NCBI GenBank assembly: GCA_017354515.1
Contig: JAFMQT010000004.1
Coordinates: 1-25,774, forward strand
DNA length: 25,774 bases
Source of the DNA: Nocardia sp.
GTDB taxonomy: Bacteria > Actinomycetota > Actinomycetes > Mycobacteriales > Mycobacteriaceae
Direction: 5' to 3'
Shown: one piece after another, positions 21,328 through 25,774 of the stretch
Position numbering within the stretch: the stretch's first letter is position 1
Layout: every line of letters starts with the position of its first letter
Position numbers and translations under genes: made by a program
The notes under the pieces: model-generated
The model's input: only the letters and a program-made list of their open reading frames with translations
Told to the model about the DNA's origin: nothing
The model's database searches: none

Positions 21328-22185
21328 ATGGAACTGCGGCAGCTCTCATATTTCGTCGCGGTCTGCGAAGAGTTGAGCTTCAGCCGGGCTGCTGTGAGGT
21401 GTTTCATATCGCAATCGGCTATCAGTCATCAAATCGCGCGTCTCGAACATGATCTTGGTGTGCAGCTCTTCGAGCGCTCCACGCGGTCGGTCGCACCGAC
21501 CGAGGCAACTTTGCGGCTACTTCCGCTTGCGAAACAAATGCTAAGCCTGGAGTCCGCAATCCGTGCAGCTGTGCGGGACTCCGGCCCGCGAATTCGCCTG
21601 GCGGCGAATATGTCGTTCGCAACCAGGTCGCTGTCGGCGATCGCGGGAGCACGTTCGGCGCATCCGGGGGCCGAAATCGAGTTCGTCATCAAGCCCTTCC
21701 GGCAACGCATCGCGGCGGTAGCCGATGGCGATTGTGATCTTGCTCTCATTCGCGGCAGCGTCGAACAGCCCGGTCTGACCGTTGAACAACTGTGGGTGGA
21801 GGACCTGATGATCGCCACCTCCACCGCGCATCCACTGGCCGGCCGGACCGATGTGAAGCTTCCGGAATTGGGGAAATATCCGCTGCTGTTGCCGCCCCAG
21901 ACCGAACAGGTCCTGCTTCACAATGTCGTTCGGCACGCGTTCGCGGAGTTGCCGATCCGGCCGAGCTACGGCCCGCCGGTTCCTCCCGATCACACCGCGA
22001 CCATGGAACTGCTGAATCGGCCCGATGCCTGGACGATTCTGTATGCCGACAGCTCGACCGAGGGCATCGCCACACTGCGGCTGGACGGGCGGCCACTGCG
22101 GATTCCGGTATCGGCCGTGCTGCGCGCCGATATCCGCCGGTCGCCCATTCTGATCACCCTGCTGGCGGCCCTGCACAACTGCTGA
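21328..22185 (+). CDS. LysR-family transcriptional regulator
   Basis: A 285-residue cytosolic regulator. The N-terminal winged helix-turn-helix is MELRQLSYFVAVCEELSFSR through ISQSAISHQIARLEHDLGVQLFER (residues 1-50), followed by the linker helix. The effector domain from about 88 to 285 has the usual two-lobed fold (DLALIRG, EDLMIATSTAHPLAG). The inducer is unknown. ATG 21328 was preferred over ATG 21316 because family members start MELRQL and GGTGATC (21319-21325) matches the 3' side of the Shine-Dalgarno region, though very close. It is divergent from ndh and could regulate both itself and ndh. The first 150 bases look less GC-rich than the rest of the gene. Confidence 0.94.
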   Translation: MELRQLSYFVAVCEELSFSRAAVRCFISQSAISHQIARLEHDLGVQLFERSTRSVAPTEATLRLLPLAKQMLSLESAIRAAVRDSGPRIRLAANMSFATRSLSAIAGARSAHPGAEIEFVIKPFRQRIAAVADGDCDLALIRGSVEQPGLTVEQLWVEDLMIATSTAHPLAGRTDVKLPELGKYPLLLPPQTEQVLLHNVVRHAFAELPIRPSYGPPVPPDHTATMELLNRPDAWTILYADSSTEGIATLRLDGRPLRIPVSAVLRADIRRSPILITLLAALHNC

Positions 22186-22220
22186 TACCGAGGCCCCTGG
22201 AAGCCCCCTGGAACGAGGAA

Positions 22221-22253
22221 CAACGCCGCCCCCGGAAGACGGGGACGGCGTTG
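22221..22253. terminator. Terminator hairpin after the LysR gene
   Basis: CAACGCCG-C-CCCC, seven loop bases, GGGG-A-CGGCGTTG: 12 paired bases with one C-A mismatch, between convergent genes. The right arm ends in TTG rather than a T-run. Confidence 0.6.
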
Positions 22254-22260
22254 TGTGGGA

Positions 22261-22277
22261 CCTGCCGAATCGGCAGG
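22261..22277. terminator. Hairpin after the conservon operon
   Basis: CCTGCC-gaatc-GGCAGG lies four bases beyond the cvnD stop and ends transcription coming from the minus strand, or belongs with the neighbouring hairpin at 22221-22253. Confidence 0.4.
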
Positions 22278-22281
22278 GGGG

Positions 22282-22929
22282 TCAGTTCTGCGCTTCGATC
22301 CGGTGGAAGAGGAATTCGACCAGCGTGATGAGCGAGCGCAGGCAGGTGCCGCGATCGCGCGCGTCGAGCGAGGTGAGTGGGGTACTGGCCTCGAGGTCGA
22401 GCGCCTGGCGAATCTCGTTGATCGGGTACCGCTGCGCCCCGTCGAACTCGTTGATCGCCACCGAATACGGGACACCGCGCTCCTCGAGGATCGAGAGCAC
22501 CTCGTCGGCCTTCTCGATCCGCCGGGTATCGACCAGCACCAGTGCGCCCAGCGCGCCGTGCGCCAATTCCTCCCACAGGGGCAGGAAACGCCGCTGTCCG
22601 GGTGTGCCGAACAGGTACAGTGCCAACCGCGGATTGAGCGTGATGCGTCCGAAATCCATTGCCACCGTGGTGGTCCGCTTACCGGGGAGACCGGCCATAT
22701 CGTCGACACCGACACTGGCCTCGGTGATGGTCTCCTCGGTGCGCAGCGGCCGGATCTCGGAAACACTGTTGACGAATGTGGTCTTACCGACCCCGAAGTT
22801 GCCCGCTACCAGCAGCTTCACCGACCGTGTGACAGTGTCGGGAACGTAGTCGACCCGGTTGTCGTTTCCGGCGCCGTGGCGTTCGGACAGGGCGGTGGAG
22901 CGCTCAGACGGCGAGAGCGCGGAGCCCAT
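22282..22929 (-). CDS. cvnD: Conservon small GTPase, CvnD-type ATP/GTP-binding protein
   Basis: A 215-residue Ras-like GTPase of the conservon type, thought to work with a membrane histidine kinase-like protein as a GPCR-like signalling set. G1 is GNFGVGKTT (43-51), the switch-2/G3 region is FGTPGQ (107-112, where Ras has DxxGQ) and G4 is NEFD (160-163, for NKxD). The N-terminal 35 residues are flexible. The ATG at 22929 lies inside the preceding DUF742 gene, a 26-bp overlap, and no later in-frame start retains the domain edge well. It is the last gene of the minus-strand operon and is followed by a hairpin. Confidence 0.96.
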   Translation of the reverse strand: MGSALSPSERSTALSERHGAGNDNRVDYVPDTVTRSVKLLVAGNFGVGKTTFVNSVSEIRPLRTEETITEASVGVDDMAGLPGKRTTTVAMDFGRITLNPRLALYLFGTPGQRRFLPLWEELAHGALGALVLVDTRRIEKADEVLSILEERGVPYSVAINEFDGAQRYPINEIRQALDLEASTPLTSLDARDRGTCLRSLITLVEFLFHRIEAQN

Positions 22930-23254
22930 TCAGTACCTCCTCGAGCAGGGCGACCTCCGGCACATTGTCCGCCGGGGTCGGATTGGTCAGGTGACCGCTG
23001 TCGAGGAGGTCGGATACCACGATCTTCACTACCGAGGGCGGCAGGTCGAGATATGCGGCGACCTCGGCGAGCGACAACGCAGCATGTTTACTGCAGATGG
23101 TCAGGACCCGGCGGGCGTCCGGACTGTGGCCCGGGTGCGGATCCTGTGCTGCCACAACAAGTGTCACCAAGTTGACGGAGCGGGTGGCACGGGTACGTCC
23201 GCCCGTGCGCACATAGGCACGGACCAAATCGGGATCGCGCCGGTGGTTGCTCAT
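22904..23254 (-). CDS. cvnC: DUF742 family protein, CvnC
   Basis: A 116-residue soluble protein of the DUF742 family, found in nearly all conservons. The start RDPDLVRAYVRTGGRT (6-21) matches the family's RPYxxTGGR element. The second half contains a winged-helix-like stretch (LSLAEVAAYLDLPPSVVKIVVSDLLDSGHL in two parts, about residues 60-90), so it could bind DNA or a partner protein. It overlaps cvnB by 4 bp (ATGA) and cvnD by 26 bp, so the three are translationally linked. Confidence 0.95.
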   Translation of the reverse strand: MSNHRRDPDLVRAYVRTGGRTRATRSVNLVTLVVAAQDPHPGHSPDARRVLTICSKHAALSLAEVAAYLDLPPSVVKIVVSDLLDSGHLTNPTPADNVPEVALLEEVLNGLRALAV

Positions 23255-23679
23255 GCCCGGTCGCTACCCGACCTGTGGCGGGGCAGGCTGCCGAGCTCAC
23301 GACCGACCCGGACGGCCAGATCGTTCATTCGGTGAGCCACCATGCTGACATCCACGTCCGGTGTCGTGGAGACGCCGATCAGGGCGCCTTCGCCGGCCGC
23401 GGTGATGAAGATCATGCCTTCGTCGTACTCGGTCATGTTCTGCCGCAACGTATTCGCGCCGCCGCAGAATTCGCTGAGCGCCTTGCCCAGCGAACGCAGG
23501 CCCGACGCCGCGGCGGCGAATCGTTCGGAGTCATCGACGGAGATGGTGCCGGTGTGCGCGATACGGAGGCCGTCCTCGGAAAGGAGTACGGCGAATCGGA
23601 CGCCGGGAACAGTGAGGTCCTCTAGCATCCACGAGAGCTTGTTGTCGCCGTCGGCAACTGTGATGCCGGGTGTGGCCAT
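23251..23679 (-). CDS. cvnB: Roadblock/LC7 domain protein, CvnB
   Basis: A 142-residue cytosolic roadblock/LC7 protein. The first 100 residues show the family pattern LSWMLEDLTVPGVRFAVLLSEDGL (in two parts, 15-38), AAAASGLRSLGKAL and a final strand VGVST-like GALIGVSTTPDVD. In conservons this protein is the partner, often MglB-like, of the small GTPase CvnD and may act as its GAP or scaffold. The start ATG shares one base with the cvnA stop (TGATG). Its own stop overlaps cvnC by 4 bp. Confidence 0.95.
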   Translation of the reverse strand: MATPGITVADGDNKLSWMLEDLTVPGVRFAVLLSEDGLRIAHTGTISVDDSERFAAAASGLRSLGKALSEFCGGANTLRQNMTEYDEGMIFITAAGEGALIGVSTTPDVDVSMVAHRMNDLAVRVGRELGSLPRHRSGSDRA

Positions 23680-25220
23680 CAGGAGTTCATCCCTTCGGAG
23701 TTATCGATTGCTGCTGCACGGCCGGTGGAGGATCCGGATTGCCAGGCCTCGGCGATATCGGCGCGGGCCAATCCGGGATCCGCGGGGCTGTTGGTGGTGC
23801 GGGTGGGCGGTGGCACGGTCATACTGCGACGGCGTCGGCGCGGCAGACCACCGGGCGTGATCTCGTGCACGGTGGAGGATTGGCCTGTCGGGTTGGGATC
23901 GGCCGGCGGCTGCGCGACGGCCTCGGTGATGGATCCGATCGGTACGGGTGCCGTGCCGATACTGCTGACCGAGGACGGCATCTCGGGGACACTCGCCACC
24001 GGCGCCGGGGCGTGCTCGGGGCCGGGCATCGAGGCCGGGGTGGAGATCACCGCCGGTGCCCGTTCGGCTGCCGGTGCCTCGGTGCGCCCGATGCCGGAAA
24101 TGCTCGGTGCCGCAGCTGATTCCAGATCGTCGGGACGGGCGGCAAGCAGAGTTTCCGGCACGTAGACCATGGCGCGCATACCACCGTAGATATTCGGGCC
24201 GTCGATGTAGACGGTGAAACCGTAGCGGCGGGCCAGCGCGGCGATACCCGGGAAACCAACCCGCGGGGTGGGGCCGAGCTGATGGATATCGATTGTCCGC
24301 TCACCGGCGAGGATCTGACGCGACTCCTCCATCTGTTCGGCGTTCATCCGGACGCCGGCGTCGTCGATGATGATGGTCAGACCGTGATGGCCTTCCTGGA
24401 ACGTGACATCGACGAACGAGGTGGGCGGCGAATACCGCAGTGCGTTGTCCAGCAGTGTGGCCAGCGTGTGCACGATCGGCTCGACAGCGCGGCTGATGAC
24501 GACCCGGTCGAGCTGGGCCGCGCGGACGCGGGTGAAGTCACGGACGCGGCCGACGGCGCCGCCGACGATATCGGTCAGTGTCTGCTGTGGCCAGCGACGG
24601 CCGGGCAGACCACCGCAGACCATGACATAAGACTGTGCCTGACGGATCATCTGCTGGACGCTGTGGTCGATGCGGATGAGCGTTTCGTACACGTCGTCGC
24701 CGCGATGCTCGCGCAGCGCGGTGCTGACCACCTGGCTGACATCGGCACCGAGGCTGACCACGGAGGTGCCGAAGGCGCGGACCGCGGCGCTGGTCGCCTC
24801 GCGCGAGGAGGATTCGAGCTGGTCGCGGGTGCGTGTCTCAGCGGCCGAGACCGCCTGCTGGCTCTCGTATTCGAGTTCCCGCGCGGTGTTCTCATGGGTC
24901 TCGGTGGCCACCCGGTGCAGGTCGTCGGCGTAGCGCTCGGTCAGCCGCTGCAACAGCTGGGCGAACCGGGAACCGCCCCGATCGATCGCGGGCAACTCGA
25001 CGGTGGACTCGGCTCGGCGTACGGAATCGGACACCAAAGCCATTGTGGTGCTGGTGAAATGCTCGAGTTCGTCTTCGTGGGCTCTTAATTGCGCCTCGGC
25101 AGCGCGGGCGCGGGCGCGTTGTTGTGACGCGATGTATGCGGCGTATACGGCTCCCGCGATCATCAAAATCAGAATTGCGGCGAGGATCCACGAAAGCGTC
25201 ACGGCGGTAGCTTGATTCAT
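23679..25220 (-). CDS. cvnA: Conservon sensor histidine kinase-like protein, CvnA
   Basis: A 513-residue membrane protein heading the conservon. One transmembrane helix (about 8-30), almost no extracellular part, then a long charged coiled coil (35-175). The sequence LIRIDHSVQQMIRQAQ (181-196) resembles the DHp-like segment of these kinases, with H185 in place. The ATPase domain has N-box LLDNALRYSP (257-266), IDDAG (285-289) and VGFPGIAALARRYG (321-334). Residues 365-513 form an alanine-proline-rich tail, probably disordered, with a basic RRRRR patch. The signal sensed is unknown. The ATG at 25220 is preceded by GAGGGA. It is first in a four-gene operon; some conservons carry a fifth gene (P450), but none is seen here. 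Confidence 0.95.
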   Translation of the reverse strand: MNQATAVTLSWILAAILILMIAGAVYAAYIASQQRARARAAEAQLRAHEDELEHFTSTTMALVSDSVRRAESTVELPAIDRGGSRFAQLLQRLTERYADDLHRVATETHENTARELEYESQQAVSAAETRTRDQLESSSREATSAAVRAFGTSVVSLGADVSQVVSTALREHRGDDVYETLIRIDHSVQQMIRQAQSYVMVCGGLPGRRWPQQTLTDIVGGAVGRVRDFTRVRAAQLDRVVISRAVEPIVHTLATLLDNALRYSPPTSFVDVTFQEGHHGLTIIIDDAGVRMNAEQMEESRQILAGERTIDIHQLGPTPRVGFPGIAALARRYGFTVYIDGPNIYGGMRAMVYVPETLLAARPDDLESAAAPSISGIGRTEAPAAERAPAVISTPASMPGPEHAPAPVASVPEMPSSVSSIGTAPVPIGSITEAVAQPPADPNPTGQSSTVHEITPGGLPRRRRRSMTVPPPTRTTNSPADPGLARADIAEAWQSGSSTGRAAAIDNSEGMNS

Positions 25221-25774
25221 CAGTTCCCTCGGTGCCGGGAAACCCGGCCGCTTCGTCCTTCCCTACTCGACGACCGCGGGTCCGCGCGGCCGGGTCAAAA
25301 CGCAAGTCGGACAGGGGGTCGCAGCAGGGCAGGATATAGCACACCTGACCTGGAGAAGACCTCGAAGCGCTTACGGGACAGGAGAATTCATGTCTGCCCG
25401 CCGCTCGATGATCCCGATCGGCCCCAGCACCCGACGACAGCAAAGATAGCAGTAATTTCCGATGACAGCGACCGATTCGTTATCTACGGCCGAGTAGTTC
25501 GAGAAGTTCGTGGTCGTCGTTTTCCGTATGCGCTTGTATGAGGTCCGGCGAGGGGTCGGCGAGAGGTGTCGGCTGTGGGTGGTGTCACTACCGCAAACCG
25601 GGCAGAATGACCGAAAGACCTGCGGCGAGTAATGGTTTCGCAAAGTTACGCGTACCGTCCAGTCGGGAATTGGAGTCGGTAACTGGCGAGGAATTCCGGA
25701 TATCCATCTGGTATTTGCGGGCGGAACAAAGCGGCTGCCGATAAATGTCCGGAAACGAAGACGGTTCGCCGTTT
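25221..25774. other. Upstream region of the conservon, no convincing gene
   Basis: 554 bases without a supported gene and visibly less GC-rich towards the right end. A minus-strand frame from 25643 to 25371 begins with TTG, has no ribosome site, and shows two Cys pairs (FCPVC, CYLCC) that could be chance. A TATATC on the minus strand near 25332-25337 could be the conservon -10, giving a leader of about 105 bases. AAGCGCTT (about 25364) is a short palindrome. Nothing else was recognised. Confidence 0.4.

Noticed and set aside
25371..25643. Minus-strand frame with FCPVC and CYLCC, possible zinc-binding small protein
   Set aside because: TTG start, no ribosome site, composition like non-coding DNA. 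Kept only as a weak possibility in the intergenic entry.

Overview
The window is high-GC actinobacterial DNA, most likely from Nocardia or a close relative in the Mycobacteriales. The evidence is a class Ib NrdF ending in the mycobacterial-type C-terminus, an actinobacterial CtaD, and a gene order I recognise from the Mycobacterium tuberculosis segment Rv3048c-Rv3034c: nrdF, then fecB divergent from ctaD, then serB, an ABC ATPase, a Nudix gene, an echA17-like gene, two methyltransferase-like genes, a PQQ-type lipoprotein on the opposite strand, and a hexapeptide acyltransferase. The genus is inferred, not proven. No tRNA, rRNA, CRISPR array or insertion sequence was seen.

Layout: 1-293 is a non-coding start with three small hairpins. 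294-1976 is a three-gene accessory cassette (small protein of 110 aa, DUF6879-type protein, Scr1-type XRE regulator) with overlapping genes and GAA-rich codon use, unlike the core genes. Its last gene overlaps the start of nrdF (1973-2959). 3043-4696 holds an alpha/beta hydrolase and a six-helix membrane protein. 4731-5807 (minus) is a FecB-like siderophore-binding lipoprotein, divergent from ctaD (6075-7817). 7965-10952 is serB, a PTH2-type hydrolase and an ABC ATPase, closely spaced or overlapping. 10995-14847 is a run of plus-strand housekeeping or lipid-type genes, several of which appear to have their own leaderless promoter. 14848-16284 (minus) is a beta-propeller lipoprotein, followed by an acyltransferase and a DUF1697 gene. 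18102-19820 is a secreted M4 metalloprotease preceded by a 15-bp tandem repeat. 19922-21217 (minus) is a type II NADH dehydrogenase sharing an AT-rich divergent promoter region with a LysR regulator. 22282-25220 (minus) is a complete four-gene conservon (cvnA-D), and 25221-25774 is its upstream region with no convincing gene.

How the genes fit together: CtaD and Ndh are the output and an input of the aerobic respiratory chain. NrdF needs metal, and FecB would supply iron. SerB makes serine. The conservon is a membrane kinase plus small GTPase signalling unit. The most unusual parts are the foreign-looking cassette whose last gene contains the nrdF promoter, the repeated TANNNT-N6-8-start pattern pointing to leaderless mRNAs, the tandem repeat before the protease, and the long unexplained N-terminal half of the PTH2 protein.
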